Shown here in pieces: positions 24,737 through 33,521 of a stretch of DNA of 37,169 nt. Position numbers and translations under genes: made by a program. Below the pieces are notes generated by a model that saw only the letters and a program-made list of their open reading frames with translations, had not been told where the DNA came from and ran no database searches. Source of the DNA: Catellatospora sp. KI3 (GTDB lineage: Bacteria > Actinomycetota > Actinomycetes > Mycobacteriales > Micromonosporaceae); NCBI RefSeq assembly GCF_029948125.1, contig NZ_JASAMB010000038.1:1-37169 (forward strand), written 5' to 3'. How positions within the stretch are numbered: position 1 is the first letter of the stretch; each line of letters opens with the position of its first letter.

Positions 24737-25783
24737 TCAGGTGGCGGTCCGGGCGCGGCCGGTGGTGGAGGCGCGCACGCGCAGCTCGCAGGGGACGCGG
24801 ATCAGCTCCTGCCGCTGCTCCTCGCCGTTGACGGCGGCCAGCAGGCGCTGCCCGGCGACTCGGCCCATCTCCAGCAGCGGCAGCGCGACCGTGGTCAGCG
24901 GCGGCCGCTGGTGCACGGCCAGTGAGCGGTCGTCGAAGCCGACGACCGCGACGTCCTCGGGGATGCGCAGGCCGCGCTCGTGGATCGCGGCGATGGCGCC
25001 GGTGGCCAGGTCGTCGCTGGCGCCGAAGATCGCGTCGGGCGGCGCGGGGGCGTCCAGCATCGCGCTGGTCAGCGTGTAGCCCTCCTCCGGCGACCATGAG
25101 GTCGCGTGGCGTACGAAGCCGGGCTCCAGCGCCACGCCCGCGGCGGCCAGGGTGGTGGTCAGGCCGTCGAGGCGGTCGGCCGTGGCCTCCCAAGAGGCGG
25201 GTCCGTTGATGAAGCCGATCCGGCGGCGGCCGAGGTCGATCAGGTGCTGGGCGGCCAGTGCGGCCCCGCCCCGGTCGTCGGGCAGCACGCTGGGCACGGG
25301 CTCGGCGGCGCCGTACTCGTAGAGGAAGACGTACGGGGTGCCGGGTAGGGGCAGGGCCGGGCCGGATCGGGGGCGGACCCGGTTGCCGGACATGATGATG
25401 AGGCCGTCGACCTGCCGGTCCAGCAGGCGGCGCAGGTGCTTGCGCTCCTTCTCCGGGTCGCCGTAGCTGTTGGCCAGCAGCACCGAGATGTCGTACGCCG
25501 AGGCGGCGTCCTCGACCCCGCGCATCAGCGCGTTGGTGAAGATCCCCTCCAGGTCGTCGGTGAGGATCGCGATGGTGTCGGTGTGCCGCGACCGCAGGCC
25601 GCGCGCGACGGCGTTGGGGCGGTAGCCGAGCCGGCCGATGGTGTCCAGCACCCGCTGGCGGACCTCGGCACCGACGTCGGGGCGCTCGTTGAGGACCTTG
25701 GAGACGGTGGCGGTGGAGACGCCCGCCACGGACGCCACGTCCCGGATCGTGACGCGGTCGGAGGAGCTGTGCGCTTGGGCCAC
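24737..25783 (-). CDS. LacI-family transcriptional regulator of sugar uptake operon
   Basis: 348-aa repressor. N-terminal HTH VTIRDVASVAGVSTATVSKVLN (about 11-32) with the hinge helix NAVARGLRSR, then a periplasmic-binding-type sensor domain (TDTIAILTDDLEGIFTN onward) and the C-terminal FDDRSLAVHQRPPLTTV element. Length is typical. GTG 25783 has GGAG 5 nt upstream. It is divergent from the ABC sugar operon, with two LacI-type operator cores in between, one overlapping its own translation start region. It therefore probably represses both the operon and itself until the transported sugar binds. Confidence 0.92.
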   Translation of the reverse strand: MAQAHSSSDRVTIRDVASVAGVSTATVSKVLNERPDVGAEVRQRVLDTIGRLGYRPNAVARGLRSRHTDTIAILTDDLEGIFTNALMRGVEDAASAYDISVLLANSYGDPEKERKHLRRLLDRQVDGLIIMSGNRVRPRSGPALPLPGTPYVFLYEYGAAEPVPSVLPDDRGGAALAAQHLIDLGRRRIGFINGPASWEATADRLDGLTTTLAAAGVALEPGFVRHATSWSPEEGYTLTSAMLDAPAPPDAIFGASDDLATGAIAAIHERGLRIPEDVAVVGFDDRSLAVHQRPPLTTVALPLLEMGRVAGQRLLAAVNGEEQRQELIRVPCELRVRASTTGRARTAT

Positions 25784-25792
25784 CGGTCTCCT

Positions 25793-25800
25793 AATCGGTT
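25793..25800. promoter_or_regulatory. LacI operator core A
   Basis: AATCGGTT fits the AANCGNTT core of LacI-family operators. With its flank it reads AATCGGTTTCGT, which matches AATCGTTTTCGT on the minus strand of operator B at 11 of 12 positions. It lies about 10 nt before the lacI start codon, so binding would block the regulator's own transcript. Confidence 0.55.
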
Positions 25801-25850
25801 TCGTAAACAGCGATAGGCGGGGACTCTAGCAGAAACCCGAGCCTGTGGTC

Positions 25851-25879
25851 TTGACACCGGATGGAAGCACTGTTGTAAC
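25851..25879 (+). promoter_or_regulatory. Promoter of sugar ABC operon
   Basis: A perfect -35 hexamer TTGACA (25851-25856) is followed by a 17-nt spacer and TGTAAC (25874-25879), a weak -10. The inferred transcription start near 25886 is just upstream of operator B, so a bound repressor would block initiation. The ATG is 36 nt further on, after GGAAGG. Confidence 0.6.
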
Positions 25880-25892
25880 GTTCCCTCCACGA

Positions 25893-25900
25893 AAACGATT
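25893..25900. promoter_or_regulatory. LacI operator core B
   Basis: AAACGATT fits AANCGNTT. It is centred about 10 nt downstream of the predicted transcription start of the ABC operon and in inverted orientation to operator A, about 100 bp away; DNA looping between the two is possible. Confidence 0.55.
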
Positions 25901-25921
25901 AAGTAAACGTGGAAGGCGACG

Positions 25922-26836
25922 ATGGCGCTGAGTGTATCGGCCGGAACCCGGCGGCGGCGTGGACCGCAGGCCCGCCGCCAGCGGCTCGGGCTGCTGTTCG
26001 TGCTGCCCGCGGTGCTGCTCGTGCTCGGCATCTTCGTGCTGCCGGTGATCGTCACCGGGGTGATGTCGTTCTACGACTGGTCGCTGCTGGGCGACCGGAC
26101 CTTCGTGGGCCTGTCCAACTACGAGCGCCTGGCGGGGGACGTGCAGTTCTGGCAGAGCCTGGGCTTCACCACCCTCTACACGGTGATCGTCACGGCGGCG
26201 CTGCTGGTGGTGGGGTTCGCCCTGGCCCTGGCGGTGCGCAACCGCAGACGCGGCGTCGGCCTGCTGCGCACGGCGTACGTCATGCCGGTCGTGATCGGGT
26301 TCGCCACCGCGAGCTACCTGACGCTGTGGCTGCTCGACGACCGGATCGGCATCGTGCCCGACCTGCTGCGGCGGGTCGGCCTGGTGGACGGGAACGTGTC
26401 GGTGTTCAGCGACTTCTCCAGCGCGCTGACCGTCGTGGTGGTGCTGGTGGTGTGGAAGACCGTCGGCCTGACCATGCTGCTGCTGATGAGCGGCATGCAG
26501 GCCATCTCGAAGGACTTCTACGAGGCGGCGCAGGTCGACGGGGCCAGACCGGCGCGCATGTTCCGGTCCATCACGCTGCCGCTGCTGCGGCCGACCATCG
26601 GGCTGGTGCTGATCCTGACCGTGATCGGCAGCTACCTGGCCTTCGACCAGTTCTTCATCCTGACCCAGGGCGGCCCGGACAACCGCACCATCCCGGTGGT
26701 GTACCTGATCTACCGGGCGGGCTTCATCGACTTCAACCTCGGCTACTCGGCCGCGATGTCGATCGGGCTGATGGTCATCCTGCTCATCCTCACCAGCATC
26801 CAGCTGCTGATCGTGCGTACCCGGGAGGATTCGTGA
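25922..26836 (+). CDS. Sugar ABC transporter permease 1 (MalF/UgpA-type)
   Basis: 304-aa inner-membrane permease with six predicted helices (first at about 22-47). The EAA loop that contacts the ATPase is DFYEAAQVDGARPARMFRSI, about residues 199-218. N-terminal basic segment RRRRGPQARRQR precedes helix 1. GGAAGG before ATG 25922 is a clear ribosome-binding site. It is the first gene of an uptake operon and pairs with permease 2, with which it overlaps by 4 nt. No ATPase gene is in the operon; as in other actinobacteria a shared MsmK-type ATPase elsewhere probably energises it. Confidence 0.92.
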   Translation: MALSVSAGTRRRRGPQARRQRLGLLFVLPAVLLVLGIFVLPVIVTGVMSFYDWSLLGDRTFVGLSNYERLAGDVQFWQSLGFTTLYTVIVTAALLVVGFALALAVRNRRRGVGLLRTAYVMPVVIGFATASYLTLWLLDDRIGIVPDLLRRVGLVDGNVSVFSDFSSALTVVVVLVVWKTVGLTMLLLMSGMQAISKDFYEAAQVDGARPARMFRSITLPLLRPTIGLVLILTVIGSYLAFDQFFILTQGGPDNRTIPVVYLIYRAGFIDFNLGYSAAMSIGLMVILLILTSIQLLIVRTREDS

Positions 26837-27720
26837 CCGCCCTCGCGACCACGCCGCGCGAGCAGGTTCGCCCGCGCCGCCGCCCCGGCCGCCCGCAGTG
26901 GCTGCCCGCGACCGCCTTCTACACCGTGTGCGGGCTGCTGGCGCTGCTGTTCGTGGCGCCGCTGGCCTGGCTGGTGGTGTCGTCGTTCAAGACCGGCGCC
27001 GAGTTCGCGCAGACCCCGCCGACGCTGCTGCCGACCGAGCCCAGCCTGGAGAACTACCAGCGGCTGCTGGACGCGGGCCTGGGGCGCAACGTGCTCAACA
27101 GCGCGCTGGTCACCGCGGGCACCGTGGTCGCGGCGACAGCGCTGGCGGTGCTGGCCGGCTACGGCTTCGCCAGGTTCCGGTTCCGCTTCCAGGGACTGCT
27201 GTTCCTGGTCGTCCTGTCCACCCTCATGATCCCGTTCCAGTCGATCGTCCCGTCCCTGTACGTGATCCTCGACGACCTGAACCTCACCAACTCGCTGCTC
27301 GGGCTGGTGCTGGTGTACACCGTGTTCGCCCTGCCGTTCGGCATCTTCACGATGCGCGCCGCCTTCGCGGCGGTCCCGGCGGCGGTCGAGGAGGCGGCGA
27401 TCGTCGACGGTGCCGGCTCGCTGTCACTGCTGTGGCGGGTGCTGGTGCCGATCGTGGCGCCGGGGGTGGCCACGGTCGCCCTCTACTCCTTCTTCACCGC
27501 GTGGAACGAGTTCCTCGCGGCGCTCATCTTCACCACCCGGCAGGAGCAGTACACCCTCCCGGTCGTACTGGCCAACCTGCAGACCGGTGCCGGCGGCACG
27601 CTCAACTGGGGCGTGCTGGAGACCGGCGCGGTCTTCGCCGCGGTGCCCTGCATCGCGATCTTCCTCATCCTGCAGCGCTACTACGTCGCCGGGCTGACCG
27701 GCGGCGCCGTCAAGGGTTAG
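26833..27720 (+). CDS. Sugar ABC transporter permease 2 (MalG/UgpE-type)
   Basis: 295-aa permease with six helices, first at about 28-50. EAA loop: VEEAAIVDGAGSLSLLWRVLVP. N-terminal motif FKTGAEFAQTPPTLLPTEPSLENY is typical for the MalG side. GTG 26833 overlaps the TGA of permease 1 and follows GGGAGG; the longer open frame upstream is antiparallel noise within permease 1. Acts as the second half of the channel for the lipoprotein encoded next. Confidence 0.92.
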   Translation: MTALATTPREQVRPRRRPGRPQWLPATAFYTVCGLLALLFVAPLAWLVVSSFKTGAEFAQTPPTLLPTEPSLENYQRLLDAGLGRNVLNSALVTAGTVVAATALAVLAGYGFARFRFRFQGLLFLVVLSTLMIPFQSIVPSLYVILDDLNLTNSLLGLVLVYTVFALPFGIFTMRAAFAAVPAAVEEAAIVDGAGSLSLLWRVLVPIVAPGVATVALYSFFTAWNEFLAALIFTTRQEQYTLPVVLANLQTGAGGTLNWGVLETGAVFAAVPCIAIFLILQRYYVAGLTGGAVKG

Positions 27721-27744
27721 CACTTTCACAGAGGAGTCATAGAG

Positions 27745-29034
27745 ATGTACGCAACGCCCCGGCACCGCCGGCTGGCGGTGCTGGCGGCCGCCCTCGTCGC
27801 GGCCAGCCTGACCGCCTGCGGCAACACCAGCACCCCCGAGGCCTCCGCCCCGGCCCAGCTCACCGGCTCCGGCCCCGCCACCCTGTGGGTCCGCGCCGCC
27901 GACGAGCCGATGGACAAGGCGCTGGTCGCGGCCTGGAACGACGCCAACCCCACCCGCAAGATCACCATGCTGACCGTGCCGGACGCGCAGTACGTGCAGA
28001 AGTACGTCCAGGCCGTCCGCAGCGGCGACGCGCCCGACCTGGCCGCGGTCGACATCGCCAACGTCAAGTCGCTGACTACCCAGCACCTGCTCACCGACAT
28101 CACCGCGCAGGTGGACGCGCTGCCCTACAAGGCCGCGCTCGCCCCGGCCGGCGTCGACATCAGCAGCGTCGACGGCCACGTCTACGCGCTGCCGCACCAG
28201 CTCGACGTGTCGCTGCTGTACTACAACAAGACCCTGTTCACCAAGGCCGGTCTCGACCCGGCGAAGCCTCCGGCGACGCTGGACGCGCTGGTCGACGCCG
28301 CCCGGAAGATCACCGCGCTGGGGAACGGCACCTACGGGTTCTCGTTCGCGGGCAACTGCGCGGGCTGCAACGCGTACACCCTGCTGCCCTACATCTGGGC
28401 CAGCGGCGGCGACATCATGAACGCCGACGGCACCAAGGCGACCCTGGACGACCCGGCCGTGGCCGCGGCGCTCAACGCCCACAAGACCATGTGGGACGAG
28501 AAGCTCATGCCCGCGGCGGTCAAGGACGACAACGGCGCGACCTGGCTGTCCGGCTTCCAGTCCGGCAAGATCGGCATGATCGCGCTGGGCAGCTTCGCGG
28601 TCAGCATCTACAAGGCGCAGGCGGGCCTGGACTTCGGCGTCACGCCCATCCCCGGTACCAAGGGGACCTCGTCCTTCCTCGGCGGCGACGTCATCGGCAT
28701 CTCCAAGGGCGCCAAGAACGCCCAGACCGCCTGGGACTTCATCGCCTGGAGCATGTCCGAGGACGTGCAGAAGACGGTGGTCGCCAAGACCGGCCAGCTC
28801 ACCGTCCGGTCGGACACCGCCGACAACCCCTCGACCCAGGCCGAGCCGCGGCTGCTGACCGCCAACCAGCTCATCGCCCAGGCCAAGGTGCCGGTCACCG
28901 CGAAGTACAACTCGCTGTTCATCGACCCGACCGGTCCGTACCTGCAGTTCATCCGGGACTGGGTGTTCGTCGGGGACCCCGCCAAGGCCGTGTCCAACGG
29001 TCAGAGCGGTTTCGCCAGCCGACTCGGGTCCTGA
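27745..29034 (+). CDS. Sugar-binding lipoprotein of ABC transporter
   Basis: 429-aa extracellular solute-binding protein (family 1 type). Signal peptide with lipobox SLTAC and modified Cys25, then a Ser/Thr/Pro linker. Body shows typical features: TLWVRAADEPMDKALVAAWNDANP, YALPHQLDVSLLYYNKTLFTKAGL and FLGGDVIGISKGAKNAQTAWDFI. GAGGAG precedes ATG 27745. Ligand is probably an oligosaccharide; the two enzymes downstream are likely to act on the same substrate. Confidence 0.92.
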   Translation: MYATPRHRRLAVLAAALVAASLTACGNTSTPEASAPAQLTGSGPATLWVRAADEPMDKALVAAWNDANPTRKITMLTVPDAQYVQKYVQAVRSGDAPDLAAVDIANVKSLTTQHLLTDITAQVDALPYKAALAPAGVDISSVDGHVYALPHQLDVSLLYYNKTLFTKAGLDPAKPPATLDALVDAARKITALGNGTYGFSFAGNCAGCNAYTLLPYIWASGGDIMNADGTKATLDDPAVAAALNAHKTMWDEKLMPAAVKDDNGATWLSGFQSGKIGMIALGSFAVSIYKAQAGLDFGVTPIPGTKGTSSFLGGDVIGISKGAKNAQTAWDFIAWSMSEDVQKTVVAKTGQLTVRSDTADNPSTQAEPRLLTANQLIAQAKVPVTAKYNSLFIDPTGPYLQFIRDWVFVGDPAKAVSNGQSGFASRLGS

Positions 29035-29083
29035 CCCGCACCCGCCCGTACGCCAGACAAACGCACTGCTAGGAGAACGAACC

Positions 29084-30712
29084 ATGCAAGACCTGAGCTT
29101 CCGGTGGCCGCACGAGCGGTTCGACACCTCGCTCGGCCCGGTCAGCGTCCGGGTGCACACCGGCGAGAACGTCTACGGACTCGACCCGGACCGCCTGAAC
29201 GTCAGCCGTCAGGGCGCCACCACCACCGTCGACGCAGACGGCCTGGTGTGGGCGGGCGGGCAGCAGCGCGGCCCCGGCCGGGTCACGGTCGAGTTCGACG
29301 AGCAGGAGTCCGGCGTACGGGTCCGGGTGCGCGCCGAGCACCTCGACGGCATCCGCTGCGTGGCGGTGGTGCTGCACGACCAGCCGACCGGTGACGTCAC
29401 CGGCCTGCGCGAGGGCGACCTGCCGGTGCCGGTGACCGGCCGGGTCGTGCAGTACCCCAACGGCTGGTTCGACCTGGCCACGCCGCTGCTCGGCCTGCGC
29501 CGCCCGGACGGGGCGATCACGGTCGCCCGCAGCCTCGACACCCAGGTGCGCAGCAAGCGGTTCGCGGTGGTGCCCCACTTCGACGCCCCGGAGCTGTGCG
29601 AGTTCGAGCTGATCGCCGACGCCGACGCGGCCCGCCCCAGCGCCGTCTTCGAGGTGCCGGAGTGGGACCTGCGCCGGGTCGGCGACCTCGGGCAGGTGCT
29701 GGCCGAGCACACCGCCCACGTGCGGCAGGCCTACGACCTGCCCGCCTGGGAGCAGCGCACCGACGTGCCGGACTGGCTGCGCCAGACCTCGCTGGTGCTG
29801 TCGCTGAACGGCATGCACTTCACCGGCCGGGTCTTCCTCGACTACGACGGCATGCTCGACACGATCCGGCGCCTGTCGGAGCAGATCGACCCGCAGCGCA
29901 TCCTGGCGTACCTGCCGGGCTGGGAGGGCCGCTACTACCGCTGGTACGGCAGGTTCGGCACCGACGAGCGGCTCGGCGGCCCGGACGGGTTCCGGCGGCT
30001 GATCGAGGGCGCGCACTCCCTCGGCGCCCGGATCATGCCGATGTTCGGCGCCAACGTGGCCGCCCGCGACCTGCCCGGCTTCGAGCACTGGGCCGCCCCC
30101 GGCCAGCTGCTCAACGCCAGCGGCCACCAGCCGATCGGGTCGGTCGACTGGGACGCCTCGCGCCACTTCGACCACTCGTGGGGCTCGCTGGTCAACCCGG
30201 CCTACGAGCCGTGGCGGCGGCACCTGGCCGAGCAGGTCGTGCGGCTGTACCAGGAGTTCGGCTTCGACGCCGCGTTCCTGGACATCTCCGCGATGTACAA
30301 CAACGACCCCCGGGGCAGCACCACCGCGGGCCTGCGCGCCCTGGTGGAGCTGATCCGCCAGGACAGCCCCGACCTGCTGATCGCGGGCGAGGCCTGGTTC
30401 GACGGCATCGGCGGGATCATCCCGCTGGTCCAGGACGGGCACCGCGACACCGTGCCCACCCACCACGACCAGCCGGACCAGGCCCTGTTCACCGGCACCA
30501 ACCGCTCCTTCGGGCACGTGTGCCTCGGCGATCCGGCGTTCGGATCCACCGGTGTGCACGAGGCGGGCTACAACCGCCACTGGCGGCTGCCCGTCCGCGA
30601 AGGCGTCATCCCCACCCTGACGGTCGTCGACGGCACCCTCGACGCCGCCCCCGAGCGCGTCGCCCTCGTCGTGCAGGACGCACACGAGTACGCCGCGAAG
30701 TTCCTGCACTGA
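29084..30712 (+). CDS. TIM-barrel glycoside-hydrolase-like enzyme, family not assigned
   Basis: 542-aa protein without signal peptide, so cytoplasmic. Residues 1-200 are beta-rich (sandwich-like). From about 230 a TIM-barrel pattern follows: SLNGMHFTGRVFLDYDG, ILAYLPGWEGRYYRWYG, MPMFGANVAARDLPG, GFDAAFLDISAMYN with Asp400, and LLIAGEAWFDG with Glu436. An Asp on strand 4-like and Glu/Asp on the next segment look like nucleophile and acid/base of a retaining glycosidase of the alpha-galactosidase/amylase-like clans. AGGAG 9 nt upstream. It lies between the sugar-binding protein and a secreted CBM protein, so it probably hydrolyses the imported sugar. I do not recognise the exact family. Confidence 0.7.
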   Translation: MQDLSFRWPHERFDTSLGPVSVRVHTGENVYGLDPDRLNVSRQGATTTVDADGLVWAGGQQRGPGRVTVEFDEQESGVRVRVRAEHLDGIRCVAVVLHDQPTGDVTGLREGDLPVPVTGRVVQYPNGWFDLATPLLGLRRPDGAITVARSLDTQVRSKRFAVVPHFDAPELCEFELIADADAARPSAVFEVPEWDLRRVGDLGQVLAEHTAHVRQAYDLPAWEQRTDVPDWLRQTSLVLSLNGMHFTGRVFLDYDGMLDTIRRLSEQIDPQRILAYLPGWEGRYYRWYGRFGTDERLGGPDGFRRLIEGAHSLGARIMPMFGANVAARDLPGFEHWAAPGQLLNASGHQPIGSVDWDASRHFDHSWGSLVNPAYEPWRRHLAEQVVRLYQEFGFDAAFLDISAMYNNDPRGSTTAGLRALVELIRQDSPDLLIAGEAWFDGIGGIIPLVQDGHRDTVPTHHDQPDQALFTGTNRSFGHVCLGDPAFGSTGVHEAGYNRHWRLPVREGVIPTLTVVDGTLDAAPERVALVVQDAHEYAAKFLH

Positions 30713-30749
30713 ACCTTCCCCCATACCCCCGCTCCCGGGAGGCCCTGCC

Positions 30750-33341
30750 ATGCGCCGCACCGCGAGATCTTTGTCCGTCCTCCTCCTGCTGACCGCCACC
30801 GTCGCCGTCCCGGCCGCCGTCACCACCGGCGCCGGGGCGGCGGCGGCCCCCCTCACCCTGACCCGCGCGTCCTACCGCGACAAGACCCTCGCGGCGATCC
30901 TCGGCCAGGTCGGCGGGGTGCTCACCGGGTACGAGTACAAGAGCCCGAACCCGGAACCGACCGACACCTGCTTCAACCCGACCTACGGGCCCTACTCCGG
31001 CGACGCGCCCGCCTCCTGCTGGACGCCGAACGGCTACCCCGGCTACGACCGGCTCGGGGCACCGCACTTCTCGGCCGACCAGACCGGCAGCGACGACGAC
31101 TACCACATCGACTTCTTCAACCAGCTCATCCTGGCCGACCACGGACCCGACGCCACCTACCAGGACATCAAGGACGAGTGGGTGGCCCACGACGTCGGCG
31201 ACTGGGGGCCGGGCGACATCGCCAACGCGGCGATGCGCGACGACGGCCTGGTGCCGCCGCTGACCGGCCAGGCCGAGTGGGACCGGCACTACTGGCTCAC
31301 CGAGCCCTACATCGAGAACGACACGCTCGGGCTGGTCGCGCCGGGCATGCCCGCGACCGCGCGGGACCTGGTCGGGCGGTTCGGCTCGGTCACCGGCGAG
31401 TTCGACTCGGTCGTCTGGGCCAAGCTGCTGGGCACCATGTACAGCCAGGCGTACTTCGCCACCGACGCGCGCGACGTGCTCGCCTCGGCGTCTGCGGTGC
31501 TGCCGCGCGACAGCTGGCCGTACCAGGTGTACCAGAAGGTCGTGGCCCTGCACGGCCAGAACGGCACCGACTGGCGGTGGGCGCAGGGGCAGCTGATGGC
31601 GTTCGTGCGCAACGTGTACGGCCAGGACAACGAGATGGCCATCCCGGACCGCAACAACGGCTCGATGATGATCGCCATCCTGTACGGCGGCAACGACTAC
31701 CTCACCACGCTGAAGATCGCCTCGATCATCGGCAACGACGCCGACTGCACCGCCTCGGCCGTCGCCGGGCTGATGGGCATCCTCAAGGGCATGTCCGGCA
31801 CGCCCCAGCAGTTCAAGGACCGCATCTACGCGGGCGGCGCCGGGCGCTACGTCAACGACCTCACCACCGGCTTCCCGCCCAACATCAAGAACGACTACCC
31901 GACCCTGCAGTCCTGGGACGACCTGGTCTCGCTGTACGAGTCCAACGCCGCCGCCCAGATCACCGCCCGGGGCGGCAGCACCACCTCGACCACGTTCAAC
32001 ATCTCCGGCCAGAGCGTCGACCCCGAGGTCACCATCCCGCTGAACAACTACGACTTCGAGCAGGGCACCCTGGCCGGCTGGACGAAGTGGACGCCTGGCG
32101 GCGACTCCGGCAGCCCGAACGCGTTCGCCGAGAGCAACGGCACCGCCCAGTCCGGCGCGTGGAAGGGCACCGTCTTCACCGACACCGAAGTGTCGGAGGT
32201 GAAGCTCTACACCACCGTCCGCGGCCTGCAGACCGGCGCCACGTACCGGGTCAGCGCCTTCATCCAGGGCGACCAGGCCGCCCGCCTGTACGCCGACGGC
32301 CTCTACACCTCGGCCGTGGGCACCTACGCGGTCACCAACCGCCAGTGGGTCCGCCGCACGATCGACTTCACGGCGACGGCCGCCACCGCCCAACTCGGCC
32401 TGCACCTGCCGCCCGGCCCGGCCGCGTTCGCCGCGATCGACAACCTCACGGTGCGCAAGCTGACGACCCCGACCACCACCCGGTACGAGGCCGAGTCGGC
32501 GACCCGCTCCGGCGGCCAGGTCCGCTCGGCGGCCACGGCCTCCGGCGGCCAGTACGTCGGCGGGCTCGACAACACCGGCGACTACGTCCAGTTCGCGGTG
32601 ACCGTGCCGAGCGCGGGCGAGTACCAGCTGGCGGTGAACTACGCCAGCGCGGGTGCGGCCGTCGCCAAGCTCGACGCCTACGTCAACGGCTCGAAGAAGT
32701 TCACCGCGCCGTTCCCGCGTACCGAGTCGTGGGGCGTGTTCGCCCGCGACACGGTCCGCGTGCCGGTCACGCTGCCCGCCGGGAGCAGCACCATCCGGCT
32801 CCAGCGCGGCGGCGTCGGCTACGTCGAACTCGACTACGCCGACCTCGGCCGGGCGCCGGAACCGGTGTACGCCCCCGAGCAGCAGGCTTCGCTGGCCAAC
32901 GCCGACTTCGACGCCGCCGGGGCGACGCAGACGCCGTCCGGGTGGGGCACCTGGGCCGGGGAGGCGGGCACCTCCGCCGACGCCGACTTCACCGAGGCGA
33001 ACGGGTTCACCGGCGGCTACCGGCTCACCCAGTACAAGGCGAGCGCGTACGAGGTGTTCACCGACCAGACCGTCACCGGCCTGACCAACGGCACCTACAC
33101 CCTCACCGTCCAGGCGGTCGGCGGCGGCGGCCAGAGCGGCGCCTACGTCAGCGTCAAGAACTACGGCACGGGCGTGCCCGAGCTGACCGCGCCCGTCCCG
33201 GCCACCGGCTGGCCCAACTGGCGACAGCTGGTCATCTCGGGGATCACCGTCACGAACAACCAGCTGACGATCGGCGTGTACTCGGCCGGCAGCGGCGGCC
33301 AGTGGCTGTCGGTCGACGCGTTCCGGCTGGTCCGCCAGTGA
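30750..33341 (+). CDS. Secreted ADP-ribosylglycohydrolase-fold protein with three carbohydrate-binding modules
   Basis: 863-aa exported protein: signal peptide (1-33, cut near AGAAAA), catalytic domain (about 38-420), then three beta modules: about 425-565 (CBM4/9-like, NYDFEQGTLAGWTKW), 568-705 (CBM6/35-like, RYEAESATRSGGQ) and 715-863 (again CBM4/9-like, NADFDAAG). The first domain carries the ADP-ribosylglycohydrolase hallmarks SDDDYHIDFF (114-123) and IIGNDADCTASAVAGLMG (326-343), the two metal-binding Asp clusters; Cys333 replaces the usual Thr. ADP-ribose is unlikely outside the cell on a carbohydrate-binding scaffold, so the fold probably serves as an N- or O-glycosidase. GGGAGG precedes ATG 30750. 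Last gene of the LacI-controlled operon. Confidence 0.82.
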   Translation: MRRTARSLSVLLLLTATVAVPAAVTTGAGAAAAPLTLTRASYRDKTLAAILGQVGGVLTGYEYKSPNPEPTDTCFNPTYGPYSGDAPASCWTPNGYPGYDRLGAPHFSADQTGSDDDYHIDFFNQLILADHGPDATYQDIKDEWVAHDVGDWGPGDIANAAMRDDGLVPPLTGQAEWDRHYWLTEPYIENDTLGLVAPGMPATARDLVGRFGSVTGEFDSVVWAKLLGTMYSQAYFATDARDVLASASAVLPRDSWPYQVYQKVVALHGQNGTDWRWAQGQLMAFVRNVYGQDNEMAIPDRNNGSMMIAILYGGNDYLTTLKIASIIGNDADCTASAVAGLMGILKGMSGTPQQFKDRIYAGGAGRYVNDLTTGFPPNIKNDYPTLQSWDDLVSLYESNAAAQITARGGSTTSTTFNISGQSVDPEVTIPLNNYDFEQGTLAGWTKWTPGGDSGSPNAFAESNGTAQSGAWKGTVFTDTEVSEVKLYTTVRGLQTGATYRVSAFIQGDQAARLYADGLYTSAVGTYAVTNRQWVRRTIDFTATAATAQLGLHLPPGPAAFAAIDNLTVRKLTTPTTTRYEAESATRSGGQVRSAATASGGQYVGGLDNTGDYVQFAVTVPSAGEYQLAVNYASAGAAVAKLDAYVNGSKKFTAPFPRTESWGVFARDTVRVPVTLPAGSSTIRLQRGGVGYVELDYADLGRAPEPVYAPEQQASLANADFDAAGATQTPSGWGTWAGEAGTSADADFTEANGFTGGYRLTQYKASAYEVFTDQTVTGLTNGTYTLTVQAVGGGGQSGAYVSVKNYGTGVPELTAPVPATGWPNWRQLVISGITVTNNQLTIGVYSAGSGGQWLSVDAFRLVRQ

Positions 33342-33354
33342 CCTGACCCCGCGC

Positions 33355-33382
33355 GGCGGCCGCCTGGCGGTAGGCGGCCGCC
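33355..33382 (+). terminator. Terminator of sugar operon
   Basis: GGCGGCCGCCT (33355-33365) and AGGCGGCCGCC (33372-33382) form a perfect 11-bp stem with a 6-nt loop, 14 nt after the stop of the CBM protein. Confidence 0.75.
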
Positions 33383-33394
33383 GCCCCTGGAAAA

Positions 33395-33445
33395 GGAAGG
33401 GCCCCTTCTTATCGCTTTCCGCGGTGGAAGGGGCCCTTCTTAACG
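33395..33445. repeat. GAAGGGCCCCTTC-type double palindrome
   Basis: GGAAGGGCCCCTTCTTATCG (33395 on) and GGAAGGGGCCCTTCTTAACG (33426-33445) are each near-palindromic at the core and complementary to one another; a 15-nt spacer separates them. From memory this motif, with TTAAG ends, is frequent in Micromonosporaceae genomes. It follows the operon terminator and may be a second terminator or a repetitive element. Confidence 0.6.
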
Positions 33446-33521
33446 GCCCGAACCCGAGGCGGCGTGCCGCGGGTGTGCGGGCGGTGTGCGCGGGTCGTGC
33501 CCAACGGACGATCATGTACGT

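Noticed and set aside
25922-33341. An ATPase component of the sugar ABC transporter
   Set aside because: No Walker A/ABC signature in the operon; a shared ATPase encoded elsewhere is the usual solution for this transporter class.
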